This document shows positions 7,869 to 14,395 of a stretch of DNA of 14,395 nt, in pieces. This DNA is from Bacteroidia bacterium (GTDB lineage: Bacteria > Bacteroidota > Bacteroidia > Bacteroidales > Azobacteroidaceae), in NCBI GenBank assembly GCA_025996895.1, contig BNTW01000065.1, positions 1 through 14,395 on the forward strand, read 5' to 3'. The notes beneath the pieces were generated by a model. It was given only the letters and a program-made list of their open reading frames with translations. It made no database searches and was not told the origin of the DNA. The translations under genes and the position numbers were made by a program. Within the stretch, counting starts at the first letter, position 1. Each line of letters starts with the position of its first letter.

Positions 7869-7875
7869 ACCGGCT
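7857..7875. terminator. Weak hairpin spanning the overlapping stop codons of rsh and the transporter
   Basis: AGCCGG (7857-7862) pairs with CCGGCT (7870-7875). The 7-base loop TATTAAA holds both stop codons (rsh TAA 7866-7868; transporter TAA at 7865-7867 on the minus strand). No T-run follows on either strand, so termination by it would be weak. Confidence 0.35.
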
Positions 7876-9301
7876 TGTACTTCGGAACTAATGATTTCAT
7901 TACCACCCAGCCGATTAAATAAGCCAATGCACCGCCAATAAATACAATGAAATATCCGGCCGGCTCGCCTGTGTAGCCTAAAAACGTCAGTTCCGTTTCG
8001 CCTGCATAATCAAACAATTTTCCCGCCCCTTTTTGGATAAAAAAGGAAGCAAGACCGCCCGCCATACCGCCAATTCCGATAACGGTGGCAATAGCCGTCT
8101 TCGGAAACATATCGCCCACAGTAGAAAAAATATTTGCCGACCAAGCCTGATGTGCCGCCGCCGCAATCCCGATAATCACGACCGGAAACCAATAACTGTA
8201 ACTGCCTAAGGGTTGCGCAAACAACGCCAAAAGTGGGAAGAAAGCAAAAATTAACATCGCCCGCATGCGTCCGTCGTAGGGATTCATGCCTTTTTTTTCA
8301 ACAAAATACGAGGGCAGCCACCCGCCGATAACCGACAGCATAACAATCGTATAAAGAACGGTCAGCGGAAAAACTTGGGCAGTCCCTTCCAAATGAAACA
8401 CCGATTGCAAATATTTAGGCATCCAAAACAAATAAAACCACCACACACCGTCGGTCATAAATTTTCCAAAAGCAAATGCCCACGTCTGTTTGAATTTAAA
8501 GCAATCCAGAAAAGACAATTTATGGACTTGCCCTTTTTCTATTTTATCTTCCGTTGAAGGATAAGAATCTTTATCTTGTTGAATATAAGCTAATTCCGCA
8601 GCATTTACTTTCGGTTGCGCTTCCGGTTTTTTATAAAAAAACACCCAAAATCCCATCCAGATAAATCCTAAGGCACCGATAATAAGGAAGGCGGATTCCC
8701 AGCCCCACGCTGCTGCAATATACAAAATGCAGGCAGGTGCCACCATCGCGCCGATTGTTGAGCCCGAATTGAATATGCTGGTCGAAAACGCACGGTCTTT
8801 TTTCGGAAAATATTCGGCGGTTGCCTTAATCGCCGCAGGGAAATTTCCGGCTTCGCCCAAAGCAAGCACAAAACGTGAAAAAATGAAAAACATTACACTG
8901 ATATTGACTACTTGGCCGACATTTCCGACGGTTTTAATCAATTCGCGGGCACCTGAAAAACTAAACAACCACGTGTCGGTCAGCGTTCCGGCAGTAGCAA
9001 TTCCGCAAAAAGCGTGCAGACATGCCCCGATCGACCAAATGCCGATCGCCCACAAAAAACCTTTTTTCGTGTCTAACCAATCCACAAAGCGTCCGGCAAA
9101 CAACATACAGACAGCATACAGAATAGAAAACCAAGCCGTTATATTTCCATAATCCCTGTTTGTCCAACCAAATTCCGGTCCGATAAAATTCGGCCAGGTC
9201 AGAGATAAAACCTGCCGGTCTAAATAGTTAATTGTCGTTGCAAAAAACAGTAGAGCGCAAATCACCCACCTGTAGTTTGTCATTTTTTCTTGTTTTGCCA
9301 T
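7865..9301 (-). CDS. exuT: MFS transporter, probable hexuronate uptake (ExuT-like, anion:cation symporter family)
   Basis: 478 residues, about 12 membrane segments, cytoplasmic N terminus. The first segment (RWVICALLFFATTINYLDRQVLS) carries the NYLDRQ motif typical of the anion:cation symporter branch of the major facilitator superfamily, to which ExuT and GudP belong. ALGEAGNFPAAIKATAEYFPKKDRA in the first half is likewise characteristic (GEAGNFPA and the basic loop after it). A longer loop (about residues 100-135) between segments three and four departs from the shortest family members. Substrate assignment rests on context: kdgK lies 522 bp away on the same strand and uxaC just beyond it. 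The symbol is therefore tentative; another sugar acid is possible. Start chosen at 9301; Met7 is an alternative. A -7 box lies at 9327-9334. Confidence 0.8.
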   Translation of the reverse strand: MAKQEKMTNYRWVICALLFFATTINYLDRQVLSLTWPNFIGPEFGWTNRDYGNITAWFSILYAVCMLFAGRFVDWLDTKKGFLWAIGIWSIGACLHAFCGIATAGTLTDTWLFSFSGARELIKTVGNVGQVVNISVMFFIFSRFVLALGEAGNFPAAIKATAEYFPKKDRAFSTSIFNSGSTIGAMVAPACILYIAAAWGWESAFLIIGALGFIWMGFWVFFYKKPEAQPKVNAAELAYIQQDKDSYPSTEDKIEKGQVHKLSFLDCFKFKQTWAFAFGKFMTDGVWWFYLFWMPKYLQSVFHLEGTAQVFPLTVLYTIVMLSVIGGWLPSYFVEKKGMNPYDGRMRAMLIFAFFPLLALFAQPLGSYSYWFPVVIIGIAAAAHQAWSANIFSTVGDMFPKTAIATVIGIGGMAGGLASFFIQKGAGKLFDYAGETELTFLGYTGEPAGYFIVFIGGALAYLIGWVVMKSLVPKYKPV

Positions 9302-9326
9302 GATATTTATTTTCTATAATCAGGCA

Positions 9327-9334
9327 CAAATATA
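9327..9334 (-). promoter_or_regulatory. -7 box of the ExuT-like transporter promoter
   Basis: The minus strand reads TATATTTG, matching TAnnTTTG, about 26 bases before the ATG. A CAAA (TTTG on the minus strand) at 9347-9350 is only 12 bases further up, too close for a standard -33. Confidence 0.45.
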
Positions 9335-9538
9335 CATGAATTTTTCCAAAGACCACCGTTAATACATAAATCCCTGCAATGAGCAGCAAACACACTGTTC
9401 CGTTTCCTATTGGAATTTTCAACGCTGTTTCATGCGTGCTGTACTGCGTGTCCAAATATCCCTGTGCCGTTTGTCCGGCATAGCTTGCCCCGAATTTATT
9501 GGTCAGGAAATCACCTGTCAGCGAAAATTCGGAAAATT

Positions 9539-9567
9539 TGTCATTGCGGGTCAAGCCCGCAATGACA
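9539..9567. repeat. Hairpin repeat, copy 2 (long form)
   Basis: TGTCATTGCGGG (9539-9550) and CCCGCAATGACA (9556-9567) are exact inverse complements around the loop TCAAG, a perfect 12-bp stem. The sub-block 9546-9568 matches 266-288 at 21 of 23 positions, the differences being paired. A third, partial CGCAATGAC lies at 9584-9592. Confidence 0.75.
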
Positions 9568-9646
9568 CAACAACTGCCGCCTTCGCAATGACGGAGGCCA
9601 GCAATGTTGCGTATTAAAAATAAATTTTGTATATTACGCGCGTGAG

Positions 9647-9678
9647 AAAAAAGACGCGTTACGGGGCACATAACGCGT
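9647..9678 (-). terminator. Probable kdgK terminator
   Basis: On the minus strand ACGCGTTA (9678-9671) pairs with TAACGCGT (9661-9654) around a 9-base loop. After one C come six Ts (9652-9647). It lies about 145 bases beyond the kdgK stop, so the kdgK mRNA would carry a long 3' untranslated part. Confidence 0.6.
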
Positions 9679-9823
9679 GAATTTTTGTTAAACCGCCAGG
9701 TGAGTAATGTGTGTGTGTAGCATATTATTTTTCATTTTTTAAAATAATTTTATATGTTTTACAACATAAAAACGCTTTTTTAAACATAAAAATATAACAG
9801 CAAAAAAATGTGCCAAACCTTAT

Positions 9824-10846
9824 TTATCGTTGAACTCTTCCGCTGGCATCGCCACCCGCCAAAGCTTCTACCTCTTCGACCGAAACCAAATTGAAATCGC
9901 CGTTAATTGTGTGTTTTAATGCCGATGCCGCTACCGCAAATTCCAATGCTTCGCCCTGATTGGGCTTTGTGAGCAAGCCGTGAATGATACCGCCCGAAAA
10001 AGCGTCGCCCCCTCCCACTCGATCAATAATCGGATAAATGTCGTAGCGTTTGGACGTATAAAACTCTTTTCCGTTGTAGATCATGGCCTTCCAGCCGTTG
10101 TGCGACGCAGAAAATGACTCGCGCAACGTAGAAATCACCTGTTTAAAACCAAATTCCTTTGCCATTTGGATAAAAATGGCTTTGTAGCCCTCAGCGTCGG
10201 TGTGTCCTGCCGTAACATCCGCGTCGGGTTTGAAGCCCAAACAAAGTTCGGCGTCCTCTTCATTGCCGATACAAACATCGACGTATTTCATCAGCGGACG
10301 CATAATCGATTGCGCTTTTTCCTTTGTCCAAAGCTTTTTACGAAAATTCAAATCGACCGAAATCGTAACATTATGCCGTTTGGCCGCTTCGCAAGCCAAT
10401 TTTGTCAATTCGGCCGCTTTGTCTGAAATCGCCGGCGTAATGCCCGACCAATGAAACCAATCCGCACCTTGCATAATGGCGTCAAAATCGAAATCCGCAG
10501 GCTTAGCTTCGGCAATTGCCGAATGGGCACGGTCGTAAATCACTTTACCCGGACGCATTGACACGCCGGTTTCCAAATAATAGATTCCCACTCTATCGCC
10601 GCCACGCACAACATATTCCGTTTTTACACCGTATTTCCGCAGCGCATTAACGGCAGATTGCCCGATTTCATGCTTCGGCAATTTGGTTACAAAATAGGCA
10701 TCATGCCCATAATTGGCACAACTCACCGCCACATTCGCTTCACCGCCGCCATAGACCACATCCAAAACGTCGGATTGCACAAAGCGCGTATTCGCGGGAG
10801 TCGAAAGCCGCAACATGATTTCCCCTAATGTTATTATTTTAGCCAT
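9824..10846 (-). CDS. kdgK: 2-keto-3-deoxygluconate kinase (PfkB family)
   Basis: 340 residues, cytoplasmic. It phosphorylates 2-dehydro-3-deoxy-D-gluconate with ATP to give KDPG, the last step before aldol cleavage in hexuronate breakdown. PfkB features are clear: the N-terminal glycine turn GGGEANVA (33-40), SVDLNFR (163-169), GNEED (194-198), and the C-terminal signature DRVGGGDAFSGG (275-286) with D281 as the expected catalytic base. The substrate is assigned from overall similarity to Bacteroidales KdgK and from the adjacent, divergent uxaC and nearby exuT-like gene; other PfkB sugar kinases share the same motifs. It shares a 63-bp promoter region with uxaC. The last nine residues (GGDASGRVQ region) look like a loose tail. 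Confidence 0.88.
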   Translation of the reverse strand: MAKIITLGEIMLRLSTPANTRFVQSDVLDVVYGGGEANVAVSCANYGHDAYFVTKLPKHEIGQSAVNALRKYGVKTEYVVRGGDRVGIYYLETGVSMRPGKVIYDRAHSAIAEAKPADFDFDAIMQGADWFHWSGITPAISDKAAELTKLACEAAKRHNVTISVDLNFRKKLWTKEKAQSIMRPLMKYVDVCIGNEEDAELCLGFKPDADVTAGHTDAEGYKAIFIQMAKEFGFKQVISTLRESFSASHNGWKAMIYNGKEFYTSKRYDIYPIIDRVGGGDAFSGGIIHGLLTKPNQGEALEFAVAASALKHTINGDFNLVSVEEVEALAGGDASGRVQR

Positions 10847-10853
10847 AATCTTT

Positions 10854-10871
10854 TATATTTTTGCAAATATA
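10854..10871. promoter_or_regulatory. Inverted repeat in the kdgK-uxaC divergent promoter, possible operator
   Basis: TATATTT-TTGC-AAATATA is an 18-bp inverted repeat (7-bp arms). It contains the kdgK -7 box on the minus strand (10864-10871, TATATTTG) and the uxaC -33 TTTG (10860-10863). A protein bound here would cover both promoters. The AT-rich promoter words themselves favour such symmetry, so an operator is only a possibility. Confidence 0.4.
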
Positions 10872-10890
10872 CAACAAATCCTTATTTTTG
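10860..10890 (+). promoter_or_regulatory. uxaC promoter, Bacteroides consensus
   Basis: -33 TTTG (10860-10863), a 19-base spacer, and -7 TATTTTTG (10883-10890) match the TTTG-N19-TAnnTTTG consensus exactly. The ATG follows 19 bases after the -7 box, leaving a short leader. This is the best promoter in the window. Confidence 0.75.
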
Positions 10891-10909
10891 TACGAAAAAA
10901 TAAAGTATC

Positions 10910-12313
10910 ATGAAAAAATTTATGGACAAAGATTTTTTGCTGCAAACGGAAACGGCCAAAAAATTGTATCACGAATATGCTGAAAATCAACCAATTATTG
11001 ATTATCACTGTCATTTAAATCCGGAAAGCATAGCCAGCGACTATCGTTTTCAATCGCTGACGGAAATTTGGCTCGGTGGCGACCATTATAAATGGCGTGC
11101 TATGCGTGCGAACGGTATCAACGAAAAATATATCACCGGAACAGACACGTCCGACTGGGAAAAATTTGAAAAATGGGCGGAAACCGTACCCTACACCATG
11201 CGTAACCCTTTGTATCATTGGACGCATTTGGAATTAAAAACGGCTTTCGGCATTGAAAAACGGCTCTCGCCGAAAACGGCACGTGAGATTTACGACGAAT
11301 GTACGGCCAAACTGCAAACGCCCGAATATTCGGCCCGCAACCTGATGCGAAAATACAAAGTAGAAAGGATTTGTACGACCGACGACCCGGTGGATTCGCT
11401 GGAACACCATATTAAAACGCGCACCGATGGTTTTGAAATCAAGGTATTGCCGACTTGGCGACCGGACAAAGCGATGGCAGTGGAAAATCCCGAAAATTTT
11501 CGCACATACGTTGAAAAATTATCGAAAGTTTCGGGCGTTGCGATTTCTTCGTTCGACGATTTAATTTCGGCACTCCGCCGGCGGCAGGATTTTTTTGCCG
11601 AACAAGGTTGTGTGCTTTCCGATCATGGGTTGGAAGAATTTTATGCCGAAGACTATACCGAAAGCGAAATCAAAGCGATTTTCAACAAAGTGTATAGCGG
11701 TAAAACATTGACATACAACGAAATTATCAAATTTAAATCCGTCATGCTGACGGCTTTCGCCGAAATGGATTACGAAAAAGGCTGGACGCAGCAATTCCAT
11801 TACGGCGTCGTCCGCAACAACAACTCCCGCCTGTTCAATCGTCTGGGGGCAGATGTTGGTTGCGATTCCATCGGGACCTTCCTTCCGGCCAAAGCCATGG
11901 CTAAGTTTTTCGATACACTCGACAGGCAAAACAAACTGACAAAAACGATTATCTACAACCTAAATCCGGCTGATAATGAAGTAGTGGCCACAATGGTTGG
12001 AAATTTTCAGGACGGAACGATTGCCGGAAAAATGCAATTCGGCTCGGGATGGTGGTTTCTCGACCAAAAAGACGGCATGGAAAAACAGTTGAACACATTG
12101 TCGGTCTTGGGCTTATTGAGCCGTTTCGTGGGTATGCTGACCGATTCGCGCAGTTTCCTCTCCTACCCTCGCCACGAATATTTCCGCCGGACACTCTGCA
12201 ACTTAATCGGAAACGATGTCGAAAACGGACTGTTACCGGTAGAAGAATTGGAATTTTTAGGCGAGATGATCGAAAAAATCAGTTACGGCAATGCCAAAGC
12301 GTTTTTTTGTTAG
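10910..12313 (+). CDS. uxaC: Glucuronate/galacturonate isomerase
   Basis: 467 residues, close to the roughly 470 of Escherichia coli UxaC. It converts D-glucuronate to D-fructuronate and D-galacturonate to D-tagaturonate, the first step of hexuronate catabolism, in the cytoplasm. The start FMDKDFLLQTETAKKLYHEY (4-23) and DYHCHLNPE (31-39) match the family; H33 and H35 are the expected metal-site HxH of this amidohydrolase-fold enzyme. GGDHYKWRAMRANG in the next section is also typical. Start: ATG 10910 preserves the family's few residues before FM; Met5 is a possible alternative. Divergent from kdgK with a consensus promoter. The next steps (uxuA/uxuB or uxaA/uxaB, and kdgA) are not in the window. 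I see no clear terminator after it. Confidence 0.95.
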   Translation: MKKFMDKDFLLQTETAKKLYHEYAENQPIIDYHCHLNPESIASDYRFQSLTEIWLGGDHYKWRAMRANGINEKYITGTDTSDWEKFEKWAETVPYTMRNPLYHWTHLELKTAFGIEKRLSPKTAREIYDECTAKLQTPEYSARNLMRKYKVERICTTDDPVDSLEHHIKTRTDGFEIKVLPTWRPDKAMAVENPENFRTYVEKLSKVSGVAISSFDDLISALRRRQDFFAEQGCVLSDHGLEEFYAEDYTESEIKAIFNKVYSGKTLTYNEIIKFKSVMLTAFAEMDYEKGWTQQFHYGVVRNNNSRLFNRLGADVGCDSIGTFLPAKAMAKFFDTLDRQNKLTKTIIYNLNPADNEVVATMVGNFQDGTIAGKMQFGSGWWFLDQKDGMEKQLNTLSVLGLLSRFVGMLTDSRSFLSYPRHEYFRRTLCNLIGNDVENGLLPVEELEFLGEMIEKISYGNAKAFFC

Positions 12314-12356
12314 GAAAATCCATCTGTCATTTGTATGCTAACTGAAAAAAAAACTA

Positions 12357-12364
12357 TACTTTTG
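12357..12364 (+). promoter_or_regulatory. -7 box upstream of the paaK operon
   Basis: TACTTTTG matches TAnnTTTG, 59 bases before the ATG. A TTTG at 12330-12333 is 23 bases upstream, longer than the usual 19-21, so the -33 is uncertain. The 12381-12400 palindrome would lie in the transcribed leader. Confidence 0.45.
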
Positions 12365-12380
12365 CGAACTAATACAGAAA

Positions 12381-12400
12381 AGACGCGGCATGCCGCGTCT
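12381..12400. repeat. 20-bp perfect palindrome in the paaK leader
   Basis: AGACGCGGCATGCCGCGTCT is its own reverse complement and is followed by CTAC. It ends 23 bases before the paaK start codon. In RNA it would fold into a strong GC-rich hairpin just ahead of the ribosome binding region. Confidence 0.75.
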
Positions 12401-12423
12401 CTACCTACAATCAGGATAAAAGA

Positions 12424-13722
12424 ATGGAATATTGGCAAAAAGAAATTGAAACCCTAAGTCGCGAGGAATTAGAAGCCTTGCAACTGAAACGTTTGAAACA
12501 CACTTTGAAATTAGCGGAGAATGTACCTTTCTACAAAAAAGCCTTTGCGGAAAAAGGCATTTCCACCGACGGCATCCGCTCGTTGGACGATCTGCGCAAA
12601 CTGCCTTACACAACCAAAGAAGATTTACGGAACAATTATCCCTACGGATTGGCGGCTATTCCCTTGAAAGACTGTGTACGCCTACATTCTTCGAGTGGGA
12701 CGACGGGAAATCCGACGGTTATTCTTCATTCGGCGAAGGACTTGGATGAATGGGCGAACCAAGTGGCGCGTTGCATGTACATGGTGGGCATTCGCGATAC
12801 GGATGTTTTTCAAAATACTTCGGGTTACGGCATGTTTACCGGCGGATTGGGTTTTCAATACGGTGCGGAAAAATTGGGTTGCCTCACGGTTCCGGCAGCA
12901 GCGGGTAATTCCAAGCGGCAAATCAAATTCATTACCGATTTCGGAACCACCTGCCTGCATATTATTCCAAGTTATGCCACCCGTTTAGCGGAAGTGATGT
13001 ACGCCGAAGGCATCGACCCGCGCCGCGACACGAAACTGCACACGATTTGCATCGGCGCCGAACCTCATTCCGAAGAACAACGGCAACGCATTGAACAATT
13101 GCTGGGCGTCAAAGCCTACAACTGTTTCGGTATGTCGGAAATGAACGGACCGGGTGTCGCCTTTGAATGTACGGAACAAAACGGTTTGCATATCTGGGAA
13201 GATTACACGATTGTGGAAATTGTCAATCCCGAAACTTTGGAGCCTGTACCCGACGGCGAAGCAGGCGAATTGGTACTGACCACCATCAACCGTGAAGCCA
13301 TGCCGTTAATCCGTTACCGGACACGCGATTTGACCTGCGTTCTGACTGGCGAATGCGGCTGTGGACGCACCCACAAACGATTGGCGCGCTTCAAAGGCCG
13401 CAGCGATGACATGTTGATTCTGAAAGGCGTAAACATTTTCCCGATTCAAATTGAGAAAATACTGATGCAGTTCAATGAATTAGGTAGCAATTACCTGATT
13501 ACGGTCGAATCGGTTGATAACAACGACGAAATGCTGATTGAAGTGGAACTGAGCGACTTGTTTACCGACGATTATTCCGTATTGCAACGATTAACACGGG
13601 ATATTACCCATCGCCTGAAAGACGAATTGCTAATCACGCCCCGCCTGAAATTGGTCAGCAAAGGCTCTTTGCCCGTACAGGAAGGCAAAGCGATACGTGT
13701 AAAAGATTTACGGAAATTTTAA
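12424..13722 (+). CDS. paaK: Phenylacetate-CoA ligase family protein
   Basis: 432 residues, the usual length. It activates an aryl-acetate as an acyl-adenylate and transfers it to CoA. The adenylate-forming signatures are present: LHSSSGTTGNP (87-97), YNCFGMSEMNGPG (232-244), IRYRTRDLT (296-304), GRSDDMLILKGVNIFP (325-340) and the C-terminal EGKA with K422 as the probable catalytic lysine. CGCGRTHKR (311-319) is typical of this family. In Bacteroidales such enzymes may serve phenylacetate or indoleacetate produced by 2-oxoacid:ferredoxin oxidoreductases rather than the aerobic paa pathway, of which no other gene is seen here; the substrate is unproven. The double-ACT gene follows 21 bp later. 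Confidence 0.9.
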   Translation: MEYWQKEIETLSREELEALQLKRLKHTLKLAENVPFYKKAFAEKGISTDGIRSLDDLRKLPYTTKEDLRNNYPYGLAAIPLKDCVRLHSSSGTTGNPTVILHSAKDLDEWANQVARCMYMVGIRDTDVFQNTSGYGMFTGGLGFQYGAEKLGCLTVPAAAGNSKRQIKFITDFGTTCLHIIPSYATRLAEVMYAEGIDPRRDTKLHTICIGAEPHSEEQRQRIEQLLGVKAYNCFGMSEMNGPGVAFECTEQNGLHIWEDYTIVEIVNPETLEPVPDGEAGELVLTTINREAMPLIRYRTRDLTCVLTGECGCGRTHKRLARFKGRSDDMLILKGVNIFPIQIEKILMQFNELGSNYLITVESVDNNDEMLIEVELSDLFTDDYSVLQRLTRDITHRLKDELLITPRLKLVSKGSLPVQEGKAIRVKDLRKF

Positions 13723-13743
13723 TCACATTAAAAACAAAACAAC

Positions 13744-14169
13744 ATGACAGTTAATCAGATATCTATTTTTTTGGAAAACAAATACGGAAAACTCAGCGAA
13801 ATATTGGCTTTGCTGGGCAATGAGCATATCAAAATTATTGCGGCAACCGTAGCCGATACTTCCGAGTTCGGAATCTTGCGGCTGATTGTGAGCGATTCTA
13901 AAAAAGCCTATCGCGTATTGAGCGAAAACAACGTAAGCGCCAATCTGACGGATGTGTTGGCGATTGTCACAAAACCGGATGCTGGTGAATTTGCCAAGAC
14001 TTTGGCGTATTTTACCAAAGCGGGATTGAGCATCGAATATATGTATTGCTTTTCTTTCGGGGAAAAATCCATTTTGATTTTGCGCACCAATAACCGCGAA
14101 AGCGCCTTGGAAGTCATTCGCCGGCAGAATTTGGAATATATTAGTGAAAATGATTTAATTAGATTATAG
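13744..14169 (+). CDS. Double ACT-domain protein (amino-acid-binding regulator)
   Basis: 141 residues consisting of two ACT domains and nothing else: residues about 1-66 (MTVNQISIFLENKYGKLSEI, then IIAATVADTSEFGILRLIVSD) and 68-141 (DVLAIVTKPDAGEFAKTLAYF, then IEYMYCFSFGEKSILILRTN). ACT pairs usually bind an amino acid or similar ligand at the domain interface. Proteins of this type are frequently found next to phenylacetate-CoA ligase in Bacteroidota and other anaerobes, which suggests an aromatic ligand; that is inference. No DNA-binding part. It sits 21 bp after paaK and two bases before the next small gene. Confidence 0.85.
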   Translation: MTVNQISIFLENKYGKLSEILALLGNEHIKIIAATVADTSEFGILRLIVSDSKKAYRVLSENNVSANLTDVLAIVTKPDAGEFAKTLAYFTKAGLSIEYMYCFSFGEKSILILRTNNRESALEVIRRQNLEYISENDLIRL

Positions 14170-14171
14170 TT

Positions 14172-14315
14172 ATGTTTGGAATAGAAGACCCCGGAATTTA
14201 TATTACGTACCTGATGGCTTTCGGCTGTGTGGTATTTGCCCTCATCTACGGAATAGCCAGATGGAACGAGAAAGACGACGACGAGAGTATTAACCCAGAA
14301 AATCCAGAAAAATGA
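14172..14315 (+). CDS. Symporter small accessory protein (47 residues)
   Basis: MFGIEDPGIYITYLMAFGCV begins a 47-residue protein with one membrane helix (about residues 10-29), followed by ARWNEKDDDE and a polar tail. This matches the small accessory proteins that precede SSS-family symporters (a short DP-x-I/W start, one helix, then W-N). The ATG lies two bases after the ACT gene stop; its TGA overlaps the ATG of the symporter gene (ATGA at 14312-14315), implying translational coupling. It is easily missed because of its size. Confidence 0.8.
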   Translation: MFGIEDPGIYITYLMAFGCVVFALIYGIARWNEKDDDESINPENPEK

Positions 14316-14395
14316 ACACATTAACATTAGGTATTATCGTATTGATATACATGTTTTTTCTGGCCTGCTTGGGCTATTTGGGTTATAAGCGAACG
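14312..14395 (+). CDS. Sodium:solute symporter (SSS family), 3' truncated by window edge
   Basis: Only 28 residues are visible: MNTLTLGIIVLIYMFFLACL and GYLGYKRT. The first transmembrane helix followed by GYxxxKRT fits the start of SSS symporters such as acetate/proline/pantothenate carriers. The preceding small accessory protein and the ATGA coupling support this. The substrate cannot be told from this fragment; being in an operon with paaK, a carboxylic or aryl acid is plausible. Confidence 0.7.
   Translation, partial: MNTLTLGIIVLIYMFFLACLGYLGYKRT

Larger units (their letters stand above)
9302..9823. other. 522-bp intergenic region with repeats and possible decayed coding sequence
   Basis: No convincing intact gene. 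From the transporter side it holds the -7 box (9327-9334), a stretch open on the minus strand (about 9311-9537) whose translation has a protein-like ending (GDFLTNKFGASYAGQTA, later IPIGNGTVCLLLIAGIYVL), two CGCAATGAC-type repeats (9539-9593), the probable kdgK terminator (9647-9678), a (GT)n run (about 9708-9717), and AT-rich sequence next to kdgK. The last part contains the small inverted repeat TATGTT/AACATA at 9753-9768 and two CATAAAAA direct repeats. Confidence 0.6.

Noticed and set aside
9432..9617. A 61-residue plus-strand reading frame in the same gap
   Set aside because: It is largely the complement of the repeats, has no promoter or ribosome binding site, and its sequence is not protein-like.
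9228..9671. A 147-residue minus-strand reading frame across the intergenic region
   Set aside because: It runs through the hairpin repeats and into the transporter gene in another frame. The part over the repeats (HCEGGSCCVIAGLTRND) is typical of translated junk repeats. Only the middle part is kept as a possible remnant.
9708..9717. The (GT)n run as a phase-variable tract
   Set aside because: It is short, lies beyond the kdgK stop codon in non-coding sequence, and is not between promoter elements.

Overview
The window comes from a chromosome of the phylum Bacteroidota, most likely the order Bacteroidales. Four things point there: the C-terminal tail of a type IX secretion (T9SS) cargo protein at the left edge; several promoters of the Bacteroides type (-7 box TAnnTTTG, once with a well-placed -33 TTTG); families largely confined to this phylum (DUF4301, DUF5618, DUF5723); and an almost complete lack of strong Shine-Dalgarno sites. 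It reads as ordinary core and metabolic chromosome with scattered short palindromic repeats. I see no phage, insertion sequence, CRISPR array, rRNA or tRNA.

Layout. 1-258 (+): end of a T9SS cargo protein whose sorting domain carries a palindromic repeat read in frame. 259-459: a hairpin repeat, a good intrinsic terminator and a promoter. 460-3567 (+): a two-gene unit, a large lipoprotein followed by a DUF5723 outer-membrane protein. 3602-5128 (-): a DUF4301 protein that converges on that pair at a shared hairpin. 5230-7868 (+): a DUF5618 helical protein followed 26 bp later by a long RelA/SpoT homologue whose hydrolase site is destroyed and whose synthetase site is intact. 7865-9301 (-): an ExuT-type MFS transporter, converging on rsh with overlapping stop codons. 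9302-9823: a 522-bp gap with hairpin repeats, a probable kdgK terminator and possible decayed coding sequence. 9824-10846 (-) and 10910-12313 (+): kdgK and uxaC, divergent from a compact 63-bp promoter region. 12424-14395 (+): phenylacetate-CoA ligase, a double-ACT protein, a 47-residue symporter accessory protein and the start of a sodium:solute symporter, packed as an operon.

Functionally there are two metabolic blocks. The first is hexuronate use: uptake (exuT-like), isomerisation of glucuronate/galacturonate (uxaC), and phosphorylation of 2-keto-3-deoxygluconate (kdgK). The reductase, dehydratase and aldolase that complete the route are not in the window. The second is aryl-acid/CoA metabolism (paaK plus an ACT sensor) linked to a symporter. 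Between them lies a stringent-response gene that should make (p)ppGpp but not degrade it.

I found no complete undescribed system. The best leads are the palindromic repeats (one inserted in frame in a secretion signal, another pair showing compensatory stem changes), the hydrolase-dead RSH co-transcribed with a DUF5618 protein, and the lipoprotein/DUF5723 pair.
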